From NCBI GenBank assembly GCA_021904315.1, contig CM038918.1:14213349-14277348 (forward strand): DNA of 64,000 bases, written 5' to 3'. Position numbers and translations under genes: made by a program. Below are positions 26,683 through 38,260 of the stretch, one piece after another. Numbering within the stretch: the first letter of the stretch is position 1; each line of letters starts with the position of its first letter. Under the pieces are notes generated by a model. The model had not been told where the DNA came from. It was given only the letters and a program-made list of their open reading frames with translations, and searched no databases. The stretch comes from Sphagnum magellanicum. Taxonomy: Eukaryota > Streptophyta > Sphagnopsida > Sphagnales > Sphagnaceae.

Positions 26683-29600
26683 TCCATTGAACTATTCATT
26701 AGAAATGATTTGTTGCCATGTTCAATCATAAAGAACTATAACCATTTGATTATAACTATAAGCACCATGATAACCAAGTCATTAAAATTTGCAAGGAATA
26801 ATTGAACTTGAGTAAAAAAACTTATAAGTGACAAGCAAAAAACTTACTCACTTGAAGCTTTGGTAGGTTGATGACTTGTGAGTTTTATGTTGTGTTCAAT
26901 GGAACCAAACTTTCTTCCATCTTTATACTTGTAACACCTCATCCTATCTTATTTGTAAACATTTTCCCATTCAAGCTAAAAACATCCCATGTCATAATAT
27001 CATTATACTTTGCCAATGAATTTTAACTTTTACGAATAGGTTGTTTGGTATATTAGACCTTATCATTAAACTTGCATTTTTGAAGCTTGTTAAGGAATAA
27101 AGGGCGAGGAGGTTTTTCTTATGGTATCCATTTATAATGATGAGAAACAATCTTGAAATAATAATCAATCACGTCCTCAATATGGCAATCAATTAGTTTA
27201 TGGTGTTCTCTAAACAAACAATGGTTGATTTTGATCTTCCAATTTTTGGAAGTTTGTTGCTAAAAGTTAAAAAACCAACATTAGGCCCATGTCAGTAGTG
27301 AAACCACAAAAAAAAATGTGGCAACAGTAGAAATGACCACAAATCAACACAAATAAATTAAAAATCAAAATTATTGAAGAACCTTTTCGAAGGCATTGGT
27401 GATCATAGAGAAGTCTTCAACATTGATGTTATAACATTCATTGCAAGCTTTAATAAAGAAATTGCATGTGCAATAGTAAGCAAAATGCATGCTACGACCT
27501 CAAAAAGAATCATTTTGACACATTAGTTGTGTTAGCGTGAAAATCTCTTCACTATTATTTTTCTTAATATCTCTTTCAAATTCACCATCAACAGCAGCTT
27601 TCGCGACTTCATCACCAATAATCTTCATTACTATGTAGTCACAATGTTAAACTTAACAATAGGAGATCTTTCGGTTGCAATAGTCAATGCCTTTTCCTTG
27701 GCCCTAATCAACCTCCCAACTCCTTTTACCACAGATTGTAGGTTGTAGTCAATAACAAATTGTTAGAATCCACAACAAAAACCATGATTAAAATCAATAA
27801 ATACCTTCAAATAATGGATATCTTTACCTACAAGATGAGTATAATGTGCGATCTTTTTTTGTAAGATGAAACATGATTTTTTTTCAAGAGTTTTATAAGT
27901 TTTAGCACATTGGTTTCATTAGTAGAAATTGGCCAAAATGTAACCACTCTATTTGTGACTACATGTGACTATTAGTCATTTAAAACTACCTTTGAACTTT
28001 TTTGCAACTATTTCTTGTGTTGGTCATATTTGTGACTACACAATGGCTAGTTTGCGGCTATTTTGGTTTCATCTTTCTAGGTGAACAATATTTAATTTGG
28101 TTTTCATCCAAAAATAACAACTTATGTCCCATTAGTTGCAAATGTGACCAATTTAATCGTAATGTTATGAATATATAAAAATGTATTTTGCGTATTCTAA
28201 TGGGTATGAATGGGTATATTTGGATTACAAATGTATTACTTTGAATATATATAAACGACCATGTCATGTATATTCAAGGATTATTATTAGCATTAAATGG
28301 CGTTGATATTATGGTTACATAAATATATATTTTGAGTATATTAAAGTTTTATGTAAGATATTTACTAAATATATGGGGACCATAGTACAATTTATCCAAA
28401 CATTCTTATTATACTTCTTGAAGTGATTACAAATGACATTTATTATTATCACATAATATAATATAATATAATATAATATAATATAATATAATAATATTAA
28501 TTTCCTTCTAATAAAAAAGAAATGATATTATTTTATTACATAATAATGACGACGACGACGATATTAGTATGATAGAAAAAATATAATATAACTACTAGAA
28601 TTAAAACCATTTTTCTTATTGAAATTATGATAATAATAATTAAATATTAATATTTATAGTTTTACAAGAGTTATAAAATTGACATAATAATAAAAATATG
28701 AGTAAAAAAATTAACCTAAAAAAATTAATACTTCCAATTATATTAATAAAATAGCTAATCAACCTAGTTAAAAAATATATTTTTATTATTATAAATATTC
28801 AATTATTAAATATTACTACATTGTAATAACTAGTGTGACATATGCTATGAGCCCAAGTGTTACCACGTCCTCAACTATTTTTTCCTTCCAAAATCTGGTA
28901 TTTTGGAATTTATTTGAATTTCCAGGGGCAAAAATCAATTAAAATTAAATATATCCCATATTTTTGAATCCAAATCTTACCAAATAAATTCCATTAAATC
29001 CTGCTCATCAAAATCTTTCCAACACCAAAGGCACATTCCAATTCCTCTGAAATTTTCAGCTATGATTTAACTTAATTTTCAGTGAAGAAATCATTCAATA
29101 TTCAAAAAATTCTACACCACAAGTTCAAACACAATGAAACCAAGCTGAGGCACCCCTTCTCCTTGAAATCTTTCCAAAGAGACCAAGAATGTGATCTGAA
29201 GCATCTTGGTTCGGTGGATCTCATTGGTACAAAACAAAACAAACAAATTACCTTGTTTCATAGATAGATTACTGAAATAATTAAAATATATTTTAAAACT
29301 TTATTATTTAAAATTTAAAATTAGTCAATGTTTATAATCAATTACTGAAATATATAGCAAAGAAATTTAAAAAATTATTATATAAATGCAGAAATTATTT
29401 TCAAAGGAAAAATATACTTATTAAAAATCAATTATTATTAAAATAATAATAATATTATAATAGGTCCTAAATAGCTATAACACGTGAAATAATAATATGA
29501 ATCATAAAAATAGAATAACTAGCCTTGGGTACCAACTAGCTACAATAATAATTCAATTAAATATTGTTATTATTGTTAAATATTTATTTTCACATTTAAT

Positions 29601-32277
29601 ATTAGCTATAAAAAAGGGAATAATTATAATAAAGTAGTAAACCTAGGCTAGCTACTAGTTACATTATTGAGGTTTTAAAATTAGTACTTAATTTTTATAG
29701 TTAATAGTTAATAGTTAATAATTATCAATTAATCAATATTTTAGTTAATAATTCATTTGTTTATGAACTATTAACAAATAAGTTATTAATGATTAGGTAG
29801 TTACTTCAATATTAGCCAATTATTAGTTAATTAAATTAGTTGATATATCATTATAGTTAATATTTAATTAAGTGTTTAATATTATTTATTTAGCTAATAA
29901 TAATAATGATTAATAATATAATTAATTTGTTGATTATATAATTACGTAATTAGAAATGACTAATGACTAGTTAATTTATTAGTTTCTAGTTAGTTTTAAT
30001 TAATTAATATTTTATTCATTAATTAATTAGTAATCCTATTAGTTATTTATTTAATTACTTAGTTAATGAGTTAACTAATCATTTACATACATAATTATAT
30101 AATTTATAAAAATTAAAATGAGGTGGGATAAACTTTTTAGTTGGAAATAGTTTACAACTAAAAATGGTTAATCACAAACTATTTGTAATTAAAAAATTAT
30201 CCCATATGTTTTGGTTTTCATTCTTATTTTGAAAAAATATAAACAAGGTGTTTTGTCTGACATTTTCATATTAAAAACCATGGGGATATGTGATGAACCA
30301 ATAAAAAAAAATTAACACAAAATAAAACATAAATATTCATATACTCACATCTAATTTACTTACTTCCCTAACCTACCTACCTACTTAAATAAATATTTAG
30401 TCTAGGTATGTATGTAAGTCCTACTTAAACATTTGTTTAGTTTAAATAAATGGGTATGTAGATCCTACTCACTTACTTACCTAGTTGAACCTTATACTTA
30501 AATATTGATTTAAATTTATTTTGGACAAATTCCATTATTATGCAATGTGACAAATTTCAATTGCACCATGTGTCACAATCTAAAACATTCAAGCATAAAA
30601 ATTAGACGTTTTAAATTATTTCAAAATTATAATAAAATTATTTGAAATTATTAAAAGTTGCGACACGTGGCACCACATCACTTGCTCCCATTGTACACCA
30701 AAAAAATTCAGTCCTAATTGCAAGTAACAATACATATTGGTTAGTTAAAGAATGAAAGTGTATTTGGTTAACTATTTTTTTCATCCAAAATTTCTTGTCA
30801 TTTGCGATTAGTATCACATGTGATTTGTTTAGCACAACTATTAAATTTTAATTGTAAATGTCACTTGTGACTAAAAATTAGTCGTAGGGACTAGTTGCAA
30901 AATGACATTTTTCTATTATTATGTTGGGCACATTTTTAATAATTTTATTCAAGTCAAATTTTTGCATCTCATGATGGTTATCAAATGCATTGTGTGCTCA
31001 AAGTTTAACATGAGCATTTGCCTTATTACACCAACAAGAACACATGTTAGTCCTCAAGGATAAATGTCATGAAACCTCTTTGAAGATGAAAAACTTGAAG
31101 CTTTGGAAAGATGGAAGATTAGAAACATCATCATTGTCATTTGAATTGTTAGCATTAAAAACACCAATAGTAATAAGATCTTGAATCTCAAAAACAGGAT
31201 CCTCAATTTCATTGCTAATAGAAACAACAAGATCACACGAAAGTGAAGCAAAAACAACAAGATCAACTATAAAAATGATGGGATCAAAAGGAATCCGAAA
31301 AGAAACATCCTCAATAAAAAGTAAAGCAAAGTCAATTGATGCAAAATCAACATGTACAACAACATAGTCATCATATCCATGTGAAATCTGTAGAAATAGA
31401 ATGTGTTTGTGTCATATATTCAGCACACACTTTCAATTCCTCTCTAGTAAAATCAAGCCTCAGGAGAAACCAATGGTGACATCACTTGTGAAAGATGCAA
31501 ATTGAAAGCATCATTATTTGCCACACATTTCCATGGTCGTAACATTCACATGTTCATTCAGCCTCAAGCAAATTCTTTTAGGAGGATTAATTTTAGTACA
31601 AATTGAACTAACAAGGTGGAACAAATACAATTGCACGAAAATCCATCACCAAAGACAAATTTGACCGACGTCAAGTAAAATCTAAAAGCAACATAAAAAA
31701 ACATAAGATGATGATGACAAACAAAATGTGCATGCACTCATAGAAAACACACTGAAATGTCACAAGAAATCAAAGAAAGCTATCATGAAATGAGAAAGAA
31801 ATGAGGAAATAAAATGATAGTTGTTTACAGAATGGGAGATTCCCATACTTGTGTGTTCTCTTGAGGTTTGGGAACACCCATGGGTTCACGCCCTTGAGTG
31901 GCCCTCCCAAGAAGTGCTTGTAAAACCTCAAAAGAATGGTGGGTTTCATGAAAGAGACTTGATTAAAAAAAAAAAACTGGCGGTTATAAAGATGGTTATC
32001 TGATTTTTCAAGTTTTTGAGAACTATGTTATACATATAAACACTGGTTCTTTTGATTTTGGAGGATTATGGTTCCTAAGAACCGCCTTGATAACCTGGAC
32101 TTGCCAAGGCTGCTTCCAACCTCGATTTACTACGCAAAAACATATTAGGACTATTTTTTGGTTCCCCTCATCTTTCTGATTCTGATCTCTTTCCCGGCTC
32201 ATACTGTGGACTTGCATCTATCTTTTGGGCCCCAAGCAAGATTAGCTAAAAAGAAGCAAATTACCCTGAAAGAAAGA
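26683..32277. other. AT-rich intergenic DNA up to the cactin gene
   Basis: Most of this is low-complexity AT-rich sequence, extreme at 28.3-30.1 kb ('ttaattaatt'-type words). A minus-strand stretch at about 27535-27660 translates to a coherent peptide with GDEVAKAAVDGEFERDIKKN but is quickly interrupted. No complete gene is seen. The end of the stretch (about 31.98-32.28 kb) becomes GC-richer as the cactin leader is approached. Confidence 0.45.
28453..28492. repeat. (ATAAT)n pentanucleotide microsatellite
   Basis: About eight uninterrupted copies of the 5-bp unit. Confidence 0.9.
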
Positions 32278-32385
32278 ATGTATCCGTGGAATCCCATGCC
32301 CCCTGATCATATCCGGATGCAACCAGTCCCTGATAACCGTACCTGGCACAGTGTAAGTTCTGGTTTCTTGTCTCATGGAAATTAG
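32278..32385 (+). other. Upstream ORF, or first exon, in the cactin leader
   Basis: A 35-codon ORF begins MYPWNPMPPDHIRMQPVPDN. It contains a perfect GTAAGT donor after position 32352, and a possible acceptor (gcgcacag) ends at about 32423. The peptide is Pro/Met-rich and looks non-random, and the frame is also open upstream of the ATG. It is either a uORF in the 5' leader of cactin, with a leader intron, or an exon of a separate short gene. I do not recognise it. Confidence 0.3.
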
Positions 32386-32396
32386 GGTTAGGGTTT
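32382..32396 (-). promoter_or_regulatory. Telo-box in the cactin leader region
   Basis: The plus strand reads TTAGGGTTAGGGTTT, which is AAACCCTAACCCTAA on the other strand. In plants this motif is known near transcription starts of translation and housekeeping genes. Its position about 280 bp upstream of the cactin ATG fits a promoter or leader role, which is inference. Confidence 0.45.
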
Positions 32397-32672
32397 GCTT
32401 CTTCTCCTTTGCTGTTGCGCACAGGCAAAATGGAGAAGCTGTGACTGTGCTTGTGTCTCTTTGTGTATGTCGTTGCCCTCTCTACTCCCGCGAGTTCTCT
32501 TCTCTTCCGAGCTTTGGATTTGCTAGTGACTAATACATTGAAGCAGGAATAGGAGGGCAAAGTGACGAGAACTCTTATTGTGAAGTTCTTGGAGGAATTT
32601 TTGAGCTTTCTTGCTTCGAGAAGTCAAGTTTCCGGTGTTGTAGTGTTTGCGGTTGGTACTCCTGGGTGGTCG

Positions 32673-34658
32673 ATGGCTAGAAAACATGATTCGGAGGAGG
32701 AGGAGGATGAGGAGGAGGAGGAGAAAGAAAGAGCCAGGAATCGGCACAGGTCTAGTAGTAAGAAACATCGCAGTAGTCATCAGTCGGAAAAGAAACGGAG
32801 GCATAAGCGAAGAGATCGAGAGAGCAGCCCAGAAGATTCGGAAAGCGATGTATCGCGGGAGGCGAGTAGAAGTCGAAGCCCTCCTAGGGTTTCAGAGGAA
32901 GAGCTTCGAGAGTATCAAGCAAGGAAAGCGCAAAGGAAAGCTCTGAAAGTTGCCAAGAGACTGAAGACATCGACTGTCTCTGGCTACTCGAACGATAGCA
33001 ACCCTTTCGGAGACTCCAACCTGACAGAGAGATTCGTGTGGAGGAAGAAAATCGAGCGCGACCTCACACAAGGTCTGGAGCCTGCGGAGCTTTCTTTGAA
33101 AGCCGAGAGAAGAAGGCAGAAGGAACGGATGGCAGAGATTGAGAAAGTCAAGAAACGGAGGGAAGAACGAGCTATCGAAAAGGCGCAACACGAAGAAGAG
33201 ATGGCGATGCTGGCTCGAGAGAGAGCCAGAGCTGAGTTCCAGGATTGGGAGAAGAAGGAAGAGGAGTTCCATTTTGAACAAAGCAAAGTGCGGTCAGAGA
33301 TTCGCCTCCGTGATGGCAGAGCCAAGCCGATTGACGTTCTGTCTAAGAATCTGAATCTGTCTCATGACTTTGATATAGAGATCAGTGAGCCTTACAAGAT
33401 ATACAAGGGTTTGACTGTGAAGGAGATGGAGGAGCTCCGTGTTGACATCAAAATGCACTTGGAGCTTGACCGAGCAACACCCACACACATTGAATTCTGG
33501 GAAGCTATGATGGTTGTATGTGATTGGGAGATAGCAGAAGCTCGAAAGCGAGATGCTCTTGACAGGGCACGAGTGCGTGGAGAGGAACCTCCTAATGAAT
33601 TGCTTGCTGATGACATAGGGTTGCATGGTGTAGATGATGAAGTACAAGCTATGCTGCAGGGGCAGAGTGTAGCGGAGCTGGAGAGTTTGCAAGAGCAAAT
33701 GGAAGCAAAGATGCGCAGTGGCACAGCTCAGGTTGTGGAATACTGGGAAGCAGTACTGAAGCGCCTGCACATATACAAAGCGAAAGCGCGTCTGAGGGAG
33801 ATCCATGCTGATTTGCTGCGGCAGCACCTGCAATATCAAAGGGACTCTGACGAAGATGAAGACCGAATCTTGAAAGAGGAGGTTCATACCCCTGAGCATG
33901 ATGTTGAGAAGGCTGCTGGTGACTGGGAAGAAGAGAATGGATTTATCCCTGAGCCTGTTGAGGAAAGGCTGAAAGAAGCAGCAGAGGAAGAAGATGCAGG
34001 ATCATTTTCTCCAGAGCCAGTGCAGGAAGTTGAAGGAGCTGAAGTGTTGGACCCTGAAGCTGACAGAGCTGACTTGGAGCGAAGGCGGGCTGAGGTTTTG
34101 GAGGAGCAGCAGCGTAGGCTGCAGGAGGCAGCTGCAAGGCCGCATCCAGTAGATGATGATGGCTTGGAACTTAGTGGACCGGAGCGAGCACTGGTGCTCA
34201 AGGCTATGGGGGGTATGGAAGAAGGAGATGCTATTCTTGGTGCAGGTGCAGAGGTGAATGTTGAATCACAAGTTTATTGGTGGCATGATAAGTACAGGCC
34301 AAGGAAGCCTAAATACTTCAACAGAGTCCACACAGGATATGAGTGGAACAAGTACAATCAGACTCATTATGACCATGACAATCCACCTCCAAAGATTGTG
34401 CAAGGCTACAAATTCAATATCTTCTACCCAGATCTTGTGGATAAGGCAAAGGCACCAACATATGCCATTGAGCGAGATGGTAGTAATGGAGAAACATGCT
34501 TGATCTGCTTCCATGCTGGTCCTCCTTATGAAGACATTGCCTTCCGCATAGTGAACAAGGAATGGGAATACTCGCACAAGAAAGGGTTTAAGTGCACATT
34601 TGAGAGAGGCATCTTGCATGTGTATTTCAATTTCAAGCGCCATAGGTATCGTCGGTAG
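32673..34658 (+). CDS. CTN: Splicing factor Cactin
   Basis: The uninterrupted 661-codon frame from ATG 32673 to TAG has the full Cactin layout. Residues 1-75 are an acidic then RS/RH-rich, low-complexity tail (MARKHDSEEEEDEE..., SRSRSPPR). Around 105-125 is the conserved DSNPFGDSNLTERFVWRKK block. A charged coiled-coil (about 145-210) leads into the Cactin mid domain. The last 125 residues are the C-terminal Cactin domain, with YWWHDKYRPRKPKYFNRVHTG, YNQTHYD and the typical terminus FKRHRYRR. Length matches plant homologues (about 670 aa). In plants and animals Cactin is a nuclear, spliceosome-associated protein needed for pre-mRNA splicing and embryo development. The frame is open upstream to a GTG at 32562, but homology and the RS tail favour ATG 32673. 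The coding region lacks introns. Confidence 0.97.
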   Translation: MARKHDSEEEEDEEEEEKERARNRHRSSSKKHRSSHQSEKKRRHKRRDRESSPEDSESDVSREASRSRSPPRVSEEELREYQARKAQRKALKVAKRLKTSTVSGYSNDSNPFGDSNLTERFVWRKKIERDLTQGLEPAELSLKAERRRQKERMAEIEKVKKRREERAIEKAQHEEEMAMLARERARAEFQDWEKKEEEFHFEQSKVRSEIRLRDGRAKPIDVLSKNLNLSHDFDIEISEPYKIYKGLTVKEMEELRVDIKMHLELDRATPTHIEFWEAMMVVCDWEIAEARKRDALDRARVRGEEPPNELLADDIGLHGVDDEVQAMLQGQSVAELESLQEQMEAKMRSGTAQVVEYWEAVLKRLHIYKAKARLREIHADLLRQHLQYQRDSDEDEDRILKEEVHTPEHDVEKAAGDWEEENGFIPEPVEERLKEAAEEEDAGSFSPEPVQEVEGAEVLDPEADRADLERRRAEVLEEQQRRLQEAAARPHPVDDDGLELSGPERALVLKAMGGMEEGDAILGAGAEVNVESQVYWWHDKYRPRKPKYFNRVHTGYEWNKYNQTHYDHDNPPPKIVQGYKFNIFYPDLVDKAKAPTYAIERDGSNGETCLICFHAGPPYEDIAFRIVNKEWEYSHKKGFKCTFERGILHVYFNFKRHRYRR

Positions 34659-37205
34659 GGTTTTCATGGTATTGGCATGTAAGCAATACTGCAGATCTAT
34701 GGGGAGGCTTCAAGTGGTCATATGATTGTGAGGAGATCAGAATGCCATCCAATGAATTGGTATCTGCTGTTGGAAGATCCAAAACATCAGCATGTGAACA
34801 CTTTCCTCAAAGTGTAGCTGTTGTGAGTCTGGATCCAACCAGTTTGATGCCATATTGCAGGAATTATGCAACAATTGTGATACTTTTTCTGTAAGATTTC
34901 AGAACATTTCAAAGCTTTTGGAGATGCCATGCTTGCTCTTGCTCAATTATATTTCTTTGTGTTTCTTGTCTGAAGGATTTGAGAGAAGTTTTTCTTTGAG
35001 CAATCAAATTGGAGAGAGATGCCTGTCTCTTTTGACTTAACAGGGCTCATATTTTCATATCATCTAGTGTGTTGGATCCTTTTTGTATCTGTGCACTTGC
35101 AACAAATTTTTCTCTCTTGGGACTGTTTTATTTGCAATGTACACAGCAAAATTCTTGAAAGATCTTCACCAAAATGTTAAGTACTTTGTTGCTTGTTTGC
35201 AATTTGTGACCCCCTTGCATTGCGGTAGGTTTTTAGGCCCATTTTTGGGCACTCAATAAGGCACCCATGCAAGTGGCTCATTCACAGGTTCAAGCCCTGT
35301 GAATGAGGTTAGTAGCCTTAGTGACTGGATGTGAGAACCTGTGAAGCCCTGTGTGAGGGACCCTTAATGGTCATAAGGAATTTTGAATTTTTTTGAAATC
35401 AGAGGGGTGCTTAACCAAGTGTAGCCCACTCTACCAGCCTGCCTGGCAAGTGCGCCATACTCTCATGCTGATCCCTCACAAGTGTGCTACACCTTTTGAA
35501 TGCACACAGACAATTGATATGCAACACAAACAGAAGAGGGCCCTGAGTCCATACAGAAATCAGGGCATTTCCAACAGCAATCTTCAGTCCTTAGATTCTA
35601 GGTCCATGTGCTTTCCACGTGCAGGCCTTGAAATGGAGCCAAATGAGCCTTGGACATGATGCTACATCTTGGTGTAAATTGCAGCTGCAACTACCATGTT
35701 ATGGTAGCAAATTGTTGCCAGCCGCTGGCAATTAGCCTACTTATTTTACTATTGTGGCCCCTGGGACAGACAAATGGTAAGCTTTATGTGAACTGCTTTC
35801 CAGTGATTAACCATGTGTGGACTCTGCAATGTGATTACTTGGTTGGAGCGTTGGGACAAAGATCCGAGGTTGCAACTAACTTGAAGTGTCATTGGGTGCA
35901 CTCTCCAATTGCAGGCCGCTATGGTTCCTCTGGTGCTGTTGACTTGAGGGAGAGATTGGATTGTAGGAAATCACCACTAACTTACTGGAGGCAATCTCCA
36001 GGCAGAGATGACAGAATTTGTGACTTTCACCACACTTGCAAATCACATGCAGATGACAGAGGTACAAATGTACTTATTCAGTATTTGGTGATTTCCTCTA
36101 GAAGAACTATTTCTTTGTTTAACACTGATAGGCACTGGTTTCATCAGCACATGTTCCTTCAATTTCACTCTCCCTGAGAGGTCAGTGCAGGTATGGCACT
36201 CAGTGTCACAGAAGATTCCATCTGTGGTGTCATTGTATTCATTTAGCTGTGAATGTACACATATGAATGTACATGGGTGTACTAAATGTTTAGATGAACT
36301 GGGTCACCAAGGCAGGGCAGAGTCATTCAAGGTCACCAACAAAGTGCAAGCAGACCCAATCTCTATCAGCTCCAAGGTCACCAACATATATGAAGTGAGT
36401 GAACCTTCAGGTGTTTTCCTGTCTTGCAGTTACCAGCACTTCAAGGAGATAACTATTGTTCGTGGAATCAACCAGTGATGCTCTCAAATTTCTGGTGGTA
36501 ACAATCTTATGTACACCAGGCTCCATGTAACTTAAAGTTTGCTATCAGAAGTCTGCCACAAGCAAAGCAATCTTGATATGTTTTGCACAAAACAGGAGGG
36601 AAAAGAAAAGCGTATGCTCAGACTCAACAGATACACATAGCAGTGATGTATATCAGGGGATGGCAACAAGGGAGATTATTCTGCTGCCCACCTGATGTGG
36701 TCAAGGAGTCCATCACCCAGCATCTGAGAAGCTCTTGATGAGCAGGTACGTATTTCAAAGAACTCACTCATTTATTTCTTTCATCCAATTTTTTTGTGGG
36801 AATTGTCCTCCAAATACCTTCACACAACAAGGGTAACAAAATCAGAAAATGTTGCTTTGTTCAGTTCTTCCCAGATGTTATATCCACTTTTTCTCACAAT
36901 TTGACAACCAAGACAGCCAGATAATCCATCGTTACATTCTAGGTAAAGGTTGCATAAACATCAGAAGTCTTCTCAAGGAGTGCTGTTGCGATCTGTAAAA
37001 CTTAAGCAAACTACATGGGAATCCTCCAACAGCAGAGTGACTACAGTAAGATTTGGACCAAAATGAGAACATTTCACGACACAAAGCAGTTTGTAAATAT
37101 CAATGGAGGGTTTGCTAGTCCCAGCCAAATGTCCTCCCAACTTCTTGTGAGCTTAATCCATGGGTAAGGCTCCTTCACATGGAATTGGTGCATTTTGATT
37201 TTCAG
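34659..37205. other. 3' flank of cactin; no confirmed gene
   Basis: The proximal part is the cactin 3' UTR. An ORF with an ATG at 35656 that runs to 36177 is open for about 173 codons and starts with a hydrophobic stretch (LAISLLILLLWPL). It has no family resemblance, and I treat it as probably non-coding. A strong hairpin at 35277 is listed separately. Confidence 0.4.
35277..35307. repeat. Perfect 12-bp inverted repeat with a 7-nt loop
   Basis: CTCATTCACAGG (35277-35288) and CCTGTGAATGAG (35296-35307) flank the loop TTCAAGC. The loop plus adjoining bases, GGTTCAAGCCC, resembles a Pol III B box, so a tRNA-derived SINE remnant is conceivable. I could not build a cloverleaf or find a clear A box. 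Confidence 0.85.
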
Positions 37206-37292
37206 GTGAGAGATCTTGAGGCTGAAAAGATGGCATTGCAGGTTCAGAAAGCAAAACTTGAGGTTACCTCCGACAAACAGATTAGCTATAGA
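37206..37292 (+). pseudogene. Isolated coiled-coil exon of an unidentified gene
   Basis: An 87-nt, 29-codon segment in phase 0-0 is bounded by a good acceptor (ttgattttcag) and a near-perfect donor (A|GTAAGTAT). It encodes VRDLEAEKMALQVQKAKLEV followed by TSDKQISYR, a heptad-rich helix typical of coiled-coil proteins. I found no flanking exons of the same gene: 36.5-37.2 kb and 37.3-37.8 kb give only short peptides. It is probably a gene fragment left by duplication or transposon capture, or part of a gene whose other exons I cannot see. Confidence 0.4.
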
Positions 37293-38260
37293 GTAAGTAT
37301 ACATGTTGCATGCTTACCAATGTGGCAGAATATGTGCAAACTTACCCAACATAATGGAAATATACTCAGGTCCAGTTATGTTGTCAATTTTGGCCAAAAG
37401 ATGCACAATAGGAGGGCATAACATTGTGGTCATGAGTCATGGCCACATGGTGCTCTTTCAAAAAGATATACAGGCACATGTTCTATACATTTGTGTGTTA
37501 CATCTTTGGAACTAGGCATATCATGCTGGAAGTCTTGGATATTTTGAAACTCTTTTGCAATCAAGCAGAAATGCAAATAGAACACTGGAAGCTGGTTACA
37601 AAGAGAATGAAGTTCATTCTTGGGGAAATTCCTTTTTCTGGGTTCCAGCCTGATCTTCTTGCAACACTTTATTGGATGCCAACAAGAAGTGCCTACAACT
37701 GATATGTGCAAACTTGGTGTGCAGAACACAAGCCAGAATGGTGAAGGTGGTGGAGGTTGAGGTGGGCGCAAGTAACCTTGTTAAGGTGTTGCCAGAGATG
37801 GAGGACTTTGACATGGGCTTAAAATTTTTTTTTTAATAAATTTTAAAAATCAATTTTGTGGTTTTGATAGTTTTGCAATTTTTTTTCTTACACTAAAAAA
37901 ATGAAAATTTTCTGAATTTTATTGTCACCGAAGTGTGAAAATTCGCCACCTAAAAAAATGCGTCTCTTACCTGTAGCTAAATTTGGCTCTTTCTTTGTAG
38001 CCAAATTTGGCTAATTCCTTTTGTGGATGATAGCCATTGTGGCTACGTAGCTACAAATCACAAAATTTTGGAAAAGAAAAACTCTTCATCGAACCTTAAA
38101 AACTATGTGTAGGACCAAGAGTGAAGACTGAAGGGGATGAACAGAGTCGTTCGTTGGAAAGGGGTCCTGTCCCTCTGTTTCATCCGGCTCTCGTCTGGGA
38201 GAGAGACAGAAGAGAGTTCTTGAGAAGAGAGATGCACATAGAGACACGGCGGCGCGCGCG
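37293..38260. other. Intergenic and promoter side of the SDR gene
   Basis: AT-rich until about 38050, then sharply GC-richer up to the ATG at 38261, as expected for a leader or core promoter. A short plus-strand frame near 37750-37830 (MVKVVEVEVGASNLVKVLPE) is coherent but unplaced. Confidence 0.4.

Noticed and set aside
31054-31266. Very hydrophobic 70-aa minus-strand ORF
   Set aside because: It arises from translating AAG/GAA/CAA-rich DNA on the opposite strand; low complexity, no membrane-protein family match.
35270-35345. Candidate tRNA gene
   Set aside because: There is a T-arm-like hairpin and B-box-like text, but no acceptor stem, anticodon arm or clear A box could be laid out, and the stem is longer than a T stem.
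35656-36177. 173-codon ORF downstream of cactin as a secreted protein
   Set aside because: It has one hydrophobic stretch near the start but no cleavage context or known motif, and it lies in a GC-moderate region where long chance ORFs are likelier.
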